Source: Streptomyces fagopyri (GTDB lineage: Bacteria; Actinomycetota; Actinomycetes; Streptomycetales; Streptomycetaceae). Taken from it: DNA of 64,000 bases. The notes below the pieces were generated by a model. It was not told the DNA's origin. It searched no databases and saw only the letters and a program-made list of their open reading frames with translations. The position numbers and the translations under genes are program-made. Below are positions 50,540-61,539 of the stretch, in pieces (position 1 is the first letter of the stretch; the number at the start of each line of letters is the position of its first letter). The stretch is from assembly GCF_009498275.1 (NCBI RefSeq), contig NZ_CP045643.1:5146001-5210000 (forward strand), read 5' to 3'.

Positions 50540-51112
50540 ATGAGACTCTTCGCGGCCGTGCTGCCACCCGAGGAAGCGGTACGTGAACTGGGCGTGGCGG
50601 TGGACGGGTTGCACCGGCTGCCGGGCGCGGGCGGCCTGAGGTGGACGGGCCGCCCGGGATGGCACTTCACGCTCGCCTTCTACGGCGAGGTCGACGAGGA
50701 GGTCACCGGCCCCCTCGCCGACCGGCTGTCCCGGGCCGCCCGGCGTACGCCACCCGTCCCGCTCGCCCTCCGGGGCGGCGGCCACTTCGGCGGGCGGGCC
50801 CTGTGGGCCGGGGTGTCGGGAGACCTCACCACGCTGCGCCTGCTCGCCGACCGCGCGGAGGCGGCGGCGCGCAAGGCGGGCGTCCCGATGGGGGAGCACC
50901 GCCGCTACCGCCCGCATCTGACGGTGGCCCGCAGCAGGCAGGCCGCGGACTTCGAGGCGTACGTCACCGCCCTGGACGCGTTCGCCGGGCGCCCCTGGAC
51001 GGCGTCCGAGCTGTGTCTCGTACGCAGCAATCTGCCGAGGTCGGGGGTCCCGGGGGAGCAGCCGCGCTATGAGACGGTGGCGCGGTGGGCGCTGGCGGGG
51101 GCGGGCGGCTGA
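50540..51112 (+). CDS. thpR: RNA 2',3'-cyclic phosphodiesterase (2H phosphoesterase family)
   Basis: A 190-residue 2H phosphoesterase that opens 2',3'-cyclic phosphates on RNA. The two catalytic motifs are WHFTLAFYG (His42-Phe-Thr44) and PHLTVAR (His126-Leu-Thr128). The N-terminal LFAAVLPPEEAVRELG is typical. Length agrees with bacterial ThpR/LigT. ATG 50540 is used with GAGAGTGGCGGC upstream; -10-like GAGAGT fits poorly, so translation signals are weak. It lies 38 bp after the MFS gene on the same strand. Confidence 0.92.
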   Translation: MRLFAAVLPPEEAVRELGVAVDGLHRLPGAGGLRWTGRPGWHFTLAFYGEVDEEVTGPLADRLSRAARRTPPVPLALRGGGHFGGRALWAGVSGDLTTLRLLADRAEAAARKAGVPMGEHRRYRPHLTVARSRQAADFEAYVTALDAFAGRPWTASELCLVRSNLPRSGVPGEQPRYETVARWALAGAGG

Positions 51113-51146
51113 AGAGGGCCGGGGGACGCCGGTTAATCTCAATGGC

Positions 51147-51233
51147 GTGAATCCCAAGACCCGAAACCAAATCATGGCCGGTGTGCTCGTGCTGATGTTC
51201 GTCGTGGTGGCGCTGGCGGCGGCGGTCAAGTAG
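51147..51233 (+). CDS. 28-residue single-span membrane microprotein
   Basis: A GTG-started frame of 28 codons: a polar, basic start (NPKTRNQ) followed by one uninterrupted hydrophobic span (IMAGVLVLMFVVVALAAAV) and a terminal Lys. This is the layout of a small bacterial membrane protein. TAATCT (51134-51139) is a -10-like hexamer 7 nt before the GTG, so it may be leaderless. It lies 34 bp after thpR. I recall similar tiny proteins in other Streptomyces, but homology was not tested. Confidence 0.55.
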   Translation: MNPKTRNQIMAGVLVLMFVVVALAAAVK

Positions 51234-51289
51234 ACGGCGCGCCCGCGACCGGCGCGCTCCGACGGAGAGCCGGAGAGCCGGAGAGCCGT

Positions 51290-51424
51290 CGGAAGAACCG
51301 GAGAGGTCGCCGGGCGAGCTGGAGAAGTCGCCCGGGCGACGCGGACGAGCCGCCGCCGGCTGCTCCGGAACAGCCGCCCGGAGACCCGGAACAGCCGCCC
51401 GGAGACCCGGAGCGGCCGCCCGGT
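51290..51424 (-). repeat. Short G/C-rich tandem repeats after the microprotein gene
   Basis: GGAGAGCC-type words repeat near 51265-51290. GGAACAGCCGCCCGGAGACC-type 21-mers lie at 51367, 51388 and (changed) 51409. The minus-strand frame across it reads SGSPGGC repeats but has no start context, so I regard the 269-bp gap 51234-51502 as non-coding. Confidence 0.6.
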
Positions 51425-51502
51425 GGCGCGGGAACCGTCGGGCCCGGTCCGTGGGACCGGACACGTGGTTCCCGCACCCCTGACGATGCCCTCGGGGGCG
51501 TG

Positions 51503-52495
51503 CTACCAGGCGAAGGCCTCCGGCGAGGGGCCCGGGCCCGGGAAGATCTCGTCCAGCGCGGACAGCAACTCCTGTGACAGCTCCAGCTCGACGGCGCGCA
51601 GGGCGGAGTCGAGCTGCTGCGCCGTGCGCGGGCCGACGATGGGTCCGGTGACGCCGGGCCGGGTCAGCAGCCAGGCCAGCGCCGCCTCGCCGGGTTCGAT
51701 CCCGTGCTTGTCGAGCAGGTCCTCGTACGACTGGATCTGCGCGCGGATGGAGGTGTTGGCCAGGGAATCGGCGGCCCGACCGCTCGCCCTGCGCCCGCCC
51801 TCGGTCTCCTTGCGGATGACCCCGCCGAGCAGCCCGCCGTGCAGCGGCGACCAGGGGATGACCCCGAGCCCGTACTCCTGCGCGGCCGGGATGACCTCCA
51901 TCTCGGCGCGCCGTTCGGCCAGGTTGTAGAGGCACTGCTCGCTGACGAGGCCGATGGTGCCGCCGCGGCGGGCGGCGGCTTCGTTGGCCTGGGCGATCTT
52001 GTAACCGGGGAAGTTGCTGGAGCCGACGTAGAGGATCTTGCCCTGCTGGACCAGGACGTCGATCGCCTGCCAGATCTCGTCGAAGGGGGTGCCGCGGTCG
52101 ACGTGGTGGAACTGGTAGACGTCGATGTAGTCGGTCTGGAGCCGCTTGAGGCTGGCGTCGACCGCACGCCGTATGTTGAGCGCGGAGAGCTTGTCGTGGT
52201 TCGGCCACGCGTCGCCGTCGGCGGCCATGTTGCCGTACACCTTGGTGGCGAGCACGACCTTGTCGCGCCGCTCGCCGCCCCGCGCGAACCAGTTGCCGAT
52301 GATCTCTTCCGTACGGCCCTTGTTCTCGCCCCAGCCGTACACGTTCGCGGTGTCGAAGTAGTTGATCCCTGAGGCCAGTGCCACGTCCATGATCGCGTGA
52401 CTGTCGGCCTCGTCGGTCTGCGGACCGAAGTTCATGGTGCCGAGGACGAGCCGGCTGACCTTGAGTCCCGTGCGTCCGAGCTGCGTGTACTTCAT
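51503..52495 (-). CDS. Aldo/keto reductase
   Basis: A 330-residue NADPH-dependent oxidoreductase of the aldo/keto reductase superfamily (TIM barrel). It has the motif SGINYFDTANVYGWGENKGRTEEIIG, with catalytic Asp and Tyr, DKVVLATKVYGN (Lys), QFHHVDRGTPFDEIW (His), GLVSEQCLYNLAERRAEMEVIPAAQEYGLGVIPWSPL and PIVGPRTAQQLDSALRAVELEL (cofactor site). It is soluble and probably reduces an aldehyde or ketone; the substrate is unknown. ATG 52495 is used. It precedes nothing obvious in its own operon. Confidence 0.92.
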   Translation of the reverse strand: MKYTQLGRTGLKVSRLVLGTMNFGPQTDEADSHAIMDVALASGINYFDTANVYGWGENKGRTEEIIGNWFARGGERRDKVVLATKVYGNMAADGDAWPNHDKLSALNIRRAVDASLKRLQTDYIDVYQFHHVDRGTPFDEIWQAIDVLVQQGKILYVGSSNFPGYKIAQANEAAARRGGTIGLVSEQCLYNLAERRAEMEVIPAAQEYGLGVIPWSPLHGGLLGGVIRKETEGGRRASGRAADSLANTSIRAQIQSYEDLLDKHGIEPGEAALAWLLTRPGVTGPIVGPRTAQQLDSALRAVELELSQELLSALDEIFPGPGPSPEAFAW

Positions 52496-52636
52496 GACTC
52501 CCCACCCAACGGCGTGGAGTGCGCTCTAGGCAAGACGGGGCACGTGGGCTGTCGTGCGCCTGGCCGAGGCCGGCCGGCACGGCGGGCAGACCCACCGTCA
52601 GCATCCTCCGGCGGTCCGGGTGTGCGGGGGATCCGG

Positions 52637-53320
52637 TCAGGCGCTTTCGGCCGCGTACGGTTCCCCGAGGTCCCACGCCTGGTACATCGCCTCCGCGAAG
52701 GCCTCCGCGATCCTGTGTTCGCCGCTCTCGTTCGGGTGGGTGCCGTCGTACGTGTCGAGGTGGATGTCGTACCCGGGAGGCGGGGAGACGAGCAGCAGGG
52801 GGGAGCGTGGTTCGTCGAGGTCGGCGACCGTCTTCGCGAGGAAGTCGTTGAAGGACGTCACCGCGGCGGCGAAGGGCGCGTCGGACTGGGCGCGGACGTT
52901 CGGTATCACCGGCAGGACGGCCATCCGGATCCGCGGGTTCGCCGCGCGGGCCTCGGCGACGAAGGCCCGGGCGTTCTCGGCCGTCTGCTCCGCGTTCGTG
53001 TAGAAACCCAGGTCGATCAGGCCCAGGGAGACCAGGAGCACGTCTGCGCGGTGCGCGCGGACCGCCTCCTGGATCAGCGGGACCATGTGGATCCAGCCCT
53101 CGCCCCAGCCGGCGAGATGGGCCCGCGGGAAGTCCGGCTCCGCGTACTCGTACGAGTCGGGGGACTCCGTCGCCTTGTCGTACAGCGTCTCGCGGGGGCC
53201 GACGATCCGGAAGGGACCCGGGTAGGTCGTGCGCAGGTGCTGCCACATCCGGTAACGCCACGTGTGTTCCCCCGCGCTCCCGATCGTCTGGGAGTCGCCG
53301 ACGGGCATGAACCTGAGCAT
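52637..53320 (-). CDS. SGNH/GDSL-type hydrolase
   Basis: A 227-residue esterase/lipase of the SGNH fold. Block I is PVGDSQTIGS (nucleophile Ser10), block III includes the Gly/Asn region near SLGLIDLGFYTNAEQ, and the end has YDGTHPNESGEHRIAEAFAEAMY with the DxxH catalytic dyad. No signal peptide is seen at the chosen start (ATG 53320), so it may be cytosolic. A much longer opening upstream runs antisense to the next gene and is rejected. The substrate is unknown. Confidence 0.88.
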   Translation of the reverse strand: MLRFMPVGDSQTIGSAGEHTWRYRMWQHLRTTYPGPFRIVGPRETLYDKATESPDSYEYAEPDFPRAHLAGWGEGWIHMVPLIQEAVRAHRADVLLVSLGLIDLGFYTNAEQTAENARAFVAEARAANPRIRMAVLPVIPNVRAQSDAPFAAAVTSFNDFLAKTVADLDEPRSPLLLVSPPPGYDIHLDTYDGTHPNESGEHRIAEAFAEAMYQAWDLGEPYAAESA

Positions 53321-53561
53321 CCGCTCATCATGGACGATCGGTACGGAGGGGATGACCGCCGGGGGTGTGAGGCTGGACACGCCGTGCGGACGGGCCGTGG
53401 GAGATGTCCGGGTGCCGGTGAGAGGCCGAGTGGTGGAGAAAGACCGGGGAGGACCGGCCGGCGGGGACCGAGGAGCGGAGATCGGGCGGCCGGTGGCCGA
53501 GATCGTCAGGCCGGTGGTGGAGATCGATCTGAAAGCCCGTTCGAGATGGCAGGCTTGGACC

Positions 53562-54560
53562 ATGCGCCGATCGCCCTCGTACCTCGCCGGAGCCGCCGTC
53601 CGATCGGCCGCCGGAGCCGCCCTCGTCGTCGCGCTGTCGACGCCGGCCGTCGCCGACAGCGGGGACGGCGGATTCACGATCAAGGACCCCCGGATCACCG
53701 AGTCCAGCGGACTCGCCGCCTCGCACCTGCACCCCGGCATCTACTGGACGCACAACGACAGCGACGACGGCCCGTACCTCTACGCCGTCGACAGCAGGAC
53801 CGGCGAGACCGTCGCCACCGTCACGATGAGCGGGGTCGGCGCCCCGCGTGACGTCGAGGCCATCTCCCTGGGTCCGGACGGCGATCTCTACGTCGGTGAC
53901 ATCGGCGACAACCTCGGCGGCACCTGGAACCACGTCTGGATCTACAAGCTGCCCGAGCCGAAGGTGCTCAAGGACCAGACGATCCGGGCCACCCAGTACG
54001 TCGTGAAGTACGCGGACGGCCCCCGCAACGCGGAGGCGCTGATGGTGCATCCGAAGACCGGGCGGGTCTACATCGCGGACAAGAACGAGGACGGCGGCCA
54101 CCTGTACGAGGGCCCCGCACGGCTCTCCCCCTCCGGCACGAACGTGTTCCGCCCGGTCGCCACCATCGACCTCTGGGTCACCGACGGAGCCTTCTCGCCG
54201 GACGGCCGACAGCTGGCGCTGCGGGGGTACTTCGGCGGGATCGCGTACACCTGGAACGACGGGAAGCCCAAGCGGCAGGGGCGGCTGAACGTTCCTCTGC
54301 AGGGGCAGGGCGAGTCCGTCACGTACACGCCCGACGGGTCCGGGCTGATGTACGGGAGCGAGGGCAAGGACAGCCCGGTGCAGGCCGGTTCGGTTCCGGG
54401 GGGCGGCGCCGGCGCCAAGTCGCCCTCGGAGAGCGGCCGTTCGGCGTCGGCTGACGGTGAAGGCGGCGGGGGTCTGAGCACCGGCGCCAAGGGGGCGCTG
54501 GCGGTCGGCGCCGTGCTGGTCGTGGTCTTCGGGGTGAGGCGGCTGCTGCGCAGGTCCTAG
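53562..54560 (+). CDS. Secreted, membrane-anchored beta-propeller-like protein
   Basis: A 332-residue exported protein. The signal peptide is RRSPSYLAGAAVRSAAGAALVVALSTPAVA (cut after AVA, about residue 30). The mature part has repeated propeller-like strands: IKDPRITESSGLAASHLHPGIYWTHNDSDDGPYLYAVD, EAISLGPDGDLYVGDIGDN and HPKTGRVYIADKNEDGGHLYEG. Repeated Asp/Gly turns (DSDDG, DIGDN) suggest calcium binding. A Gly/Ser linker precedes a C-terminal helix GALAVGAVLVVVFGVRRLLRR that anchors it with basic residues inside. ATG 53562 is used. It ends 53 bp before the terminator shared with serC. Confidence 0.83.
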   Translation: MRRSPSYLAGAAVRSAAGAALVVALSTPAVADSGDGGFTIKDPRITESSGLAASHLHPGIYWTHNDSDDGPYLYAVDSRTGETVATVTMSGVGAPRDVEAISLGPDGDLYVGDIGDNLGGTWNHVWIYKLPEPKVLKDQTIRATQYVVKYADGPRNAEALMVHPKTGRVYIADKNEDGGHLYEGPARLSPSGTNVFRPVATIDLWVTDGAFSPDGRQLALRGYFGGIAYTWNDGKPKRQGRLNVPLQGQGESVTYTPDGSGLMYGSEGKDSPVQAGSVPGGGAGAKSPSESGRSASADGEGGGGLSTGAKGALAVGAVLVVVFGVRRLLRRS

Positions 54561-54613
54561 CGCGCCGGGAGCCGCGCGTCCCGCAGGTCCGGGGGACGTG
54601 TACGGAGACAGCG

Positions 54614-54649
54614 GGAAGGGGCGCCCGGCGAGTGCCGGACGCCCCTTCC
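54614..54649. terminator. Bidirectional terminator between the propeller protein gene and serC
   Basis: A 16-bp stem (GGAAGGGGCGCCCGGC with one mismatch to its complement) around GAGT. It lies 53 bp after one stop codon and 17 bp before the other. Confidence 0.85.
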
Positions 54650-54666
54650 TGGTACGGCGGGTGAGG

Positions 54667-57115
<2,449 letters not shown>

Positions 57116-57227
57116 GCGGGGATGCCTCCAGGAGCCGGGGTGGGGATGCCGCGTCGTCGCGGGGGCGGCGGCGCATGCCGCCGCGGCCCCCGGCCGGACA
57201 CGCGGGCCGGCCGGACGCGGTGGAGTC

Positions 57228-58436
57228 TCACAGTGCGGGTACGGGGGTGAAACGCACCGGGAGTTCGGTGAGACCGCGCAGCCAGGGTGAGGGCCGGCGG
57301 GTGAGGGATTCGGCGGGTACCGTCAGGTCGATGTCGGGCAGCCGGTCCAGTACGACCTCGATGCCCGTCCGCGCGATGACCTCGGCGACCTCCTGGGCCG
57401 GGAACGGGCAGCGGTGCTCGCCGTGTCCGAAGGAGAAGTGCGCGTTGTTGCCGCCGGTGAGGGCGGAGCCGTCGGTGCGGACCTGCGGGTCGGAGTTCGC
57501 GCCCTGGAGGCCGAGCAGCAGCAGGTCGCCGGCGCGGACGCGGTGGCCGCCGAGCTGGGTGTCGCGGGAGGCCCAGCGGCCGGCCACGTTCTGGGTGGGG
57601 GTGTCCTCCCAGAGGACCTCGTTCATGGCCTCGGCGACGCTGTTGCGGCCCCCGAAGAGGGAGGCGGCGAAACGGTCGTCCGTGAGCATCAGGCGCAGCG
57701 AGTTGCCGATCCAGTCCGCCGTGGGCTGGTGGCCCGCGGCCATCATGACCATCAGGTCCTGGATGATCTCCTCGTCGGTGAAGCCGGAGGTGTCGGCGAG
57801 CATCCGGGAGACGACGTCGTTCGCGGGGCCGGCCTTGCGGTCGGCCAGCAGCCGCGCCATGGAGCCGGCGAGGTGCTGCTGCCCGGCGAGTGCCCCCGCC
57901 CGGCCGTTGATCATGTCGTTGAGGGCGGTGACCAGGCCGGGTCCCTGTTCCTCGGAGAAGCCGTAGAGCGTCGCGAGGACCCGTACGGGCAGCAGTGCGG
58001 CGTAGTCCCCGACGAGGTCGATCTCGCCCTCGGCGCAGGCCGCGTCGATGAGCTCGTCGGCGAACCGCTCCGCGTGGGTGCGCAGTTCGAAGGGGTCGAC
58101 GGCTTCCAGCGCCTCGCTGATCATGGCGGCGCGCTCACGGTGGCGTTCGCCGACCGTGTAGAGGATGGAGGGCTGTTTGCGGCCGATCATCGGCAGCAGT
58201 GGCCAGTCGTCGGGGATGCGGTCCCACTGGTTCCACAGGTCGGAGTCCCGGCTGAACAGCACGGGGTCGCCGGTGACCTGGTGCAGCTCGCGGTAGCCGA
58301 GCACCAGCCACGCCGGGATGTCGCCGTCCAGCACGACGGACGCCACCGAGCCGTGGTCGCGCCGCATCTCCCGGTACAGCTCGGCCGGTTCGGTCTGGAA
58401 CCGGGGCCCGCTGAGGGGCACGGGGGCGGAGGTCAC
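57228..58436 (-). CDS. cvnE: Cytochrome P450, CYP157-like, lacking the ExxR arginine (conservon gene)
   Basis: A 402-residue P450-fold protein. The heme Cys is present (FGHGEHRCPFP, Cys343). But the helix-K motif reads EVLW (273-276) with Trp instead of Arg, and the I-helix reads AAGHQPTAD (about 233-241), lacking the Glu-Thr pair. Such ExxR-less proteins are known from the CYP157 family and occur next to CYP154 genes. It may therefore bind heme without normal monooxygenation, or use altered chemistry. The ATG overlaps the stop of the GTPase gene by 4 bp (ATGA), so the two are translationally coupled. Confidence 0.9.
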   Translation of the reverse strand: MTSAPVPLSGPRFQTEPAELYREMRRDHGSVASVVLDGDIPAWLVLGYRELHQVTGDPVLFSRDSDLWNQWDRIPDDWPLLPMIGRKQPSILYTVGERHRERAAMISEALEAVDPFELRTHAERFADELIDAACAEGEIDLVGDYAALLPVRVLATLYGFSEEQGPGLVTALNDMINGRAGALAGQQHLAGSMARLLADRKAGPANDVVSRMLADTSGFTDEEIIQDLMVMMAAGHQPTADWIGNSLRLMLTDDRFAASLFGGRNSVAEAMNEVLWEDTPTQNVAGRWASRDTQLGGHRVRAGDLLLLGLQGANSDPQVRTDGSALTGGNNAHFSFGHGEHRCPFPAQEVAEVIARTGIEVVLDRLPDIDLTVPAESLTRRPSPWLRGLTELPVRFTPVPAL

Positions 58437-59080
58437 AGGGCCAGCTCCGGGGACTTGGTGACTTCTTCGGCGGCCGGGGCGGTGGCTCCGGCCGAGGCGG
58501 CGTACACGGTCTTCAGGTGTTCGACCAGGGTGATCAGCACCCGCTTGCTGGACTCCCGGGAGCGGGCGTCGCAGTCGATGAGCGGGACGTGCGGGTCGAG
58601 GTCGAGTGCCTCGCGGATCTCGGCGGGGGTGTGTCCCGGGCCGCCGAAGTCGTTGCAGGCGACGATGAACGGCGTGCCGTGGTGCTCCAGGCGGTCGATC
58701 GCGTACCAGGAGTCGTCGATGCGCCGGGTGTCGACGAGGACGACCGCGCCGAGGGTGCCGGAGAAGAGGCGGTCCCAGAGGAACCAGAAGCGTTCCTGGC
58801 CGGGCGCGCCGAACAGGTACAGCACGTTGCGGGCGTCGAGCGTGATGCGGCCGAAGTCGAAGGCGACGGTGGTCGCGGACTTGCCGCGGACCTCGCTGAT
58901 GTCGTCGATCGCCTCACCGGCCCGGGTCATCGTCTCCTCGGTGTTGAGGGGACGGATCTCGCTCACGGAGCGGACCAGGGTCGTCTTGCCGACGCCGAAA
59001 CCGCCGACGACCACGATCTTCAGACCGTTGTCGGCGCTGGCGCCCAGCGGGGTCCTCGCGTCAGAGGTTGCGTAGTCCAA
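58433..59080 (-). CDS. cvnD: Conservon GTPase, CvnD-type
   Basis: A 215-residue Ras-like ATP/GTP-binding protein. The P-loop is GGFGVGKTT (residues 26-34), switch II is FGAPGQERFWF, NKxD is replaced by CNDFGG, and the end is a short acidic tail. These proteins are signalling switches in the conservon, comparable with eukaryotic small GTPases and the MglA line. The start overlaps the preceding gene by 20 bp and the stop overlaps the next P450, so all are coupled. Nucleotide specificity is not proven; the missing NKxD is usual in the family. Confidence 0.92.
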   Translation of the reverse strand: MDYATSDARTPLGASADNGLKIVVVGGFGVGKTTLVRSVSEIRPLNTEETMTRAGEAIDDISEVRGKSATTVAFDFGRITLDARNVLYLFGAPGQERFWFLWDRLFSGTLGAVVLVDTRRIDDSWYAIDRLEHHGTPFIVACNDFGGPGHTPAEIREALDLDPHVPLIDCDARSRESSKRVLITLVEHLKTVYAASAGATAPAAEEVTKSPELAL

Positions 59081-59408
59081 CGAGCACCTGCTCCAGGATG
59101 TCGGGATCGGGTAGTGCTGCCTTCTGCGGGTGGCGGGCGCTGACCCGGCCCGCGGCGAGCAGGTCGGAGAGCAGGACCCGGGTGATGGACACCGGCAGTT
59201 TGAGCACGGCGGCGATCTCCACGACCGCCGTCGGCCGCTCGCACAGCCGCAGGATCGCGGCGTGCTCCGACTGCATGCCCAGGACCGGGTCGCACTCGGC
59301 GACCACGAGCGTCACGAGGTCGAACGGGGTGTCCGGCCCGGAACGGCTGCGCCCCCCGGTGAGGGTGTACAACCGGTCGGGCGCGTCGTCCCTGCCCGGA
59401 CGGCTCAT
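59061..59408 (-). CDS. cvnC: Conservon DUF742 protein, CvnC-type
   Basis: A 115-residue winged-helix-like protein of the DUF742 family: DRLYTLTGGRSR, LVVAECDPVLGMQSEHAAILRLCERPTAVVEIAAVLKLPVSITRVLLSDLLAAGRVSA. The tail LEQVLVGLRNL is conserved. In conservons it links the sensor to the GTPase; DNA binding has been suggested but is not shown by sequence. It overlaps the roadblock gene by 4 bp and the GTPase gene by 20 bp. Confidence 0.92.
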   Translation of the reverse strand: MSRPGRDDAPDRLYTLTGGRSRSGPDTPFDLVTLVVAECDPVLGMQSEHAAILRLCERPTAVVEIAAVLKLPVSITRVLLSDLLAAGRVSARHPQKAALPDPDILEQVLVGLRNL

Positions 59409-59812
59409 GACGTCCGGGGCTGCGCGCTCAGGTGTTCGCCGAGTTGCTCCACCAGCTCGCTCATGTTGTGCCCGACCAGGCCGGCGTCCGCGTCCTCGGC
59501 GGTGACCACGGCGAGGTGGGCGCCGTCACCGGCCTCCACGATGAACAGGACGCCGCCGTAGAACTCGGTCATGGCCGAGCGCACGCCGCCGCTGCCGTCG
59601 CCGAACTCCACGGACGCGCCGTGGGACAGCGACTGGATGCCCGCGGCGATCGCGGCGAGCTGGTCGGCCCGGTCGACGGTGAGTTCCGGGGTGCGGCACA
59701 GCTTCAGTCCGTCGCGGGAGAGCACGAGGGCGTGCCGGGCGCCGGGGGTGCGCTCGAGGAGGCCCTCGATGAGCCAGGAGAGCTTCTCGTCGGCGGTGGT
59801 GGTGCCGGTCAT
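59405..59812 (-). CDS. cvnB: Roadblock/LC7 protein, CvnB-type
   Basis: A 135-residue roadblock-fold protein, similar to MglB. Segments are KLSWLIEGLLERTPGARHALVLSRDGLKLCRTPEL, ADQLAAIAAGIQSLSHGASVEFGDGSGG, and GGVLFIVEAGDGAHLAVVTAEDADAGLVGHNMSELVEQLGEHL. It probably acts on the nucleotide state of CvnD as a regulatory partner. ATG 59812 overlaps the end of the kinase gene by 4 bp; its own stop overlaps the DUF742 start by 4 bp. Confidence 0.93.
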   Translation of the reverse strand: MTGTTTADEKLSWLIEGLLERTPGARHALVLSRDGLKLCRTPELTVDRADQLAAIAAGIQSLSHGASVEFGDGSGGVRSAMTEFYGGVLFIVEAGDGAHLAVVTAEDADAGLVGHNMSELVEQLGEHLSAQPRTS

Positions 59813-61539
59813 GAAGTGGTGTCGCCTTCCGGGTGCGGGGGGTTGGTGTCCCGTACGGCCTGTTCGTCGCGTACGGCGTTCTCGGGGGTGTACGCCGGGG
59901 CGCGTACGGAGTCGTCGGGCACGGTTCCCTGGACCGCGGCCTGGTCCGGTGCCGTGCCGCGGACGGCCTGGCGGAAGCTGCTGAACCGGGCGGCGGTGAC
60001 CTTGGAGTCGGTGGCGCGGGGTTCGGGGTCGGCGGCCTGGTCGGTGACGCGGGCGCGGCCGCGCTCGGCGTCCGCGAGGGTGCGGCCGCGACGGCGCTTG
60101 GGCAGGCTGCCGGAGGCGGGCCCGGCGTCCGCGTGCCGGGGAGAGTCGTGGGTGGGGACCGGGTCCGGGTCGAGGTCCCCGGCGGCGCGGGCGGCGGCGT
60201 ACGACGCCTGGGGCGCCGGCTCGGCGGCGGGACGGTCCTCGGTGGGGGTGGGGTCCTCGGCCGGGGCGGACCGGTCCTCGGCGGGTACGGGGGCGGTGGG
60301 GGCGGGTGCCGGGGAGGGCATCGCCGCGGGCTCGGTCCGGGGCGCCGTCGGCGCGGACGCCTGCGGCTGGGACAGCAGGTCCTGGGGGATGAGGACCAGG
60401 ACGCCGGTGCCGCCGCGCGCGGAGGGCCGGAAGGAGACCTTCAGGCCGTGCTTGCGGGCGAGCCGGCCGACCACCGCGAGACCGAGCCGGGTACCGGTGA
60501 GGCCGCCGAGTTCGGCGCCGTCTCCGGCGACGGCGCGCTCGGCGCGGCGCAGCTGGACGTCGCCCATGACGAGTCCGCTGTCCTCGACGGAGACGATGAC
60601 CCCGGCCGGGACCTCCTCGACGTACACATGGACCTCGGCGGTCGGCGGCGAGAAATTCGCCGCGTTGTCGAGGAGTTCGGCGAGCGCGTGCATGACGCCC
60701 TCGGCGGCGTGTCCGGCGACGGCGGCGTCGCTGGAGGAGTGCATGCGCACCCGCTGGTAGCCGCCGATGCGCCCCATGGCGCCGCGCAGGATCGACTCCA
60801 TGACGATGGGCCGTGCCCAGCGGCGGCCGGAGCGGGCGCCCGCGAGGACGGCGACGGAGTCGGCGAGCCGGCCGGCCTGCGCGGTGCGGTGGTCGAGGTG
60901 CAGGAGGTCGGCGAGGACCTCCTCGTCGGAGTGTTTCTCCTCCATGGCGCGCAGGTCGGCGAGCATGGCCGTGGAGAGGGCCTGCATGCGGCCGGCCGCG
61001 TTGGCGGTGGCCGAGATCGCGGCGGCGCGGTCGCTCGTGGCCTGCCGGAGCTGCTCGGCGACGCGCGTCCTGTCCGCGGCGAGTTCGGCCGACCGCCGCT
61101 GCTCCTCGGCGATGTCGGCGCCGAGCCGCTGCCGTTCGGCGTCGAAGTCCTCGGTGAGAAGCGTGCGTTCGCGGGCCGCGGCGTCGGCCGCCCGGGTCCG
61201 GTCGCGGGCGGACTCCTCCGCGAGGCGGGTCCGTTCCTGGTGGAACTCCTCGGCCTGGCGCGCCCGTTCCTGGAGGAGCCGGTCGGCGTCCTGGCTCACG
61301 GTGTCGAGGCGGCGGCGTGCGAGTTGCGCGGTCCTGGCGGCCCGGGTGGCGACCACGACGGCCGCGCAGAGCAGCACGGCGGCCGTCCCGGTGACCCATG
61401 CGACGGGCACCCGTGCGGAGTTCGGTACGGTCGCCACCGCGCCGACCACCGCGAGTGCCGCCAGAGCGGCGGTGAGCAGGGGCGCGGGCGCTGTGGCGCG
61501 GAGGGTGGGTCGTTCGCCGGAGGGGCTGGGCGCGGTCAT
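59809..61539 (-). CDS. cvnA: Sensor histidine kinase-like protein, CvnA-type
   Basis: A 576-residue membrane sensor. Two membrane helices lie near residues 20-38 and 45-63 with almost no loop between them, so sensing is not clearly extracellular. Residues 70-190 are a long Glu/Arg-rich coiled coil (FHQERTRLAEESARDRTRAADAAARERTLL). A dimer-like helix (MEEKHSDEEVLADLLHLDHRTAQAGRLADSV) leads to an HATPase domain with N-box ELLDNAANF, G1 VSVEDSGLVM and G2 LGLAVVGRLARKHG. The C-terminal 170 residues are Pro/Ala-rich and disordered. It begins the conservon operon from ATG 61539. Confidence 0.9.
   Translation of the reverse strand: MTAPSPSGERPTLRATAPAPLLTAALAALAVVGAVATVPNSARVPVAWVTGTAAVLLCAAVVVATRAARTAQLARRRLDTVSQDADRLLQERARQAEEFHQERTRLAEESARDRTRAADAAARERTLLTEDFDAERQRLGADIAEEQRRSAELAADRTRVAEQLRQATSDRAAAISATANAAGRMQALSTAMLADLRAMEEKHSDEEVLADLLHLDHRTAQAGRLADSVAVLAGARSGRRWARPIVMESILRGAMGRIGGYQRVRMHSSSDAAVAGHAAEGVMHALAELLDNAANFSPPTAEVHVYVEEVPAGVIVSVEDSGLVMGDVQLRRAERAVAGDGAELGGLTGTRLGLAVVGRLARKHGLKVSFRPSARGGTGVLVLIPQDLLSQPQASAPTAPRTEPAAMPSPAPAPTAPVPAEDRSAPAEDPTPTEDRPAAEPAPQASYAAARAAGDLDPDPVPTHDSPRHADAGPASGSLPKRRRGRTLADAERGRARVTDQAADPEPRATDSKVTAARFSSFRQAVRGTAPDQAAVQGTVPDDSVRAPAYTPENAVRDEQAVRDTNPPHPEGDTTS

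Noticed and set aside
51226-51477. Minus-strand open frame with SGSPGGC repeats
   Set aside because: Low-complexity translation of tandem DNA repeats, no start context and no conservation evidence.
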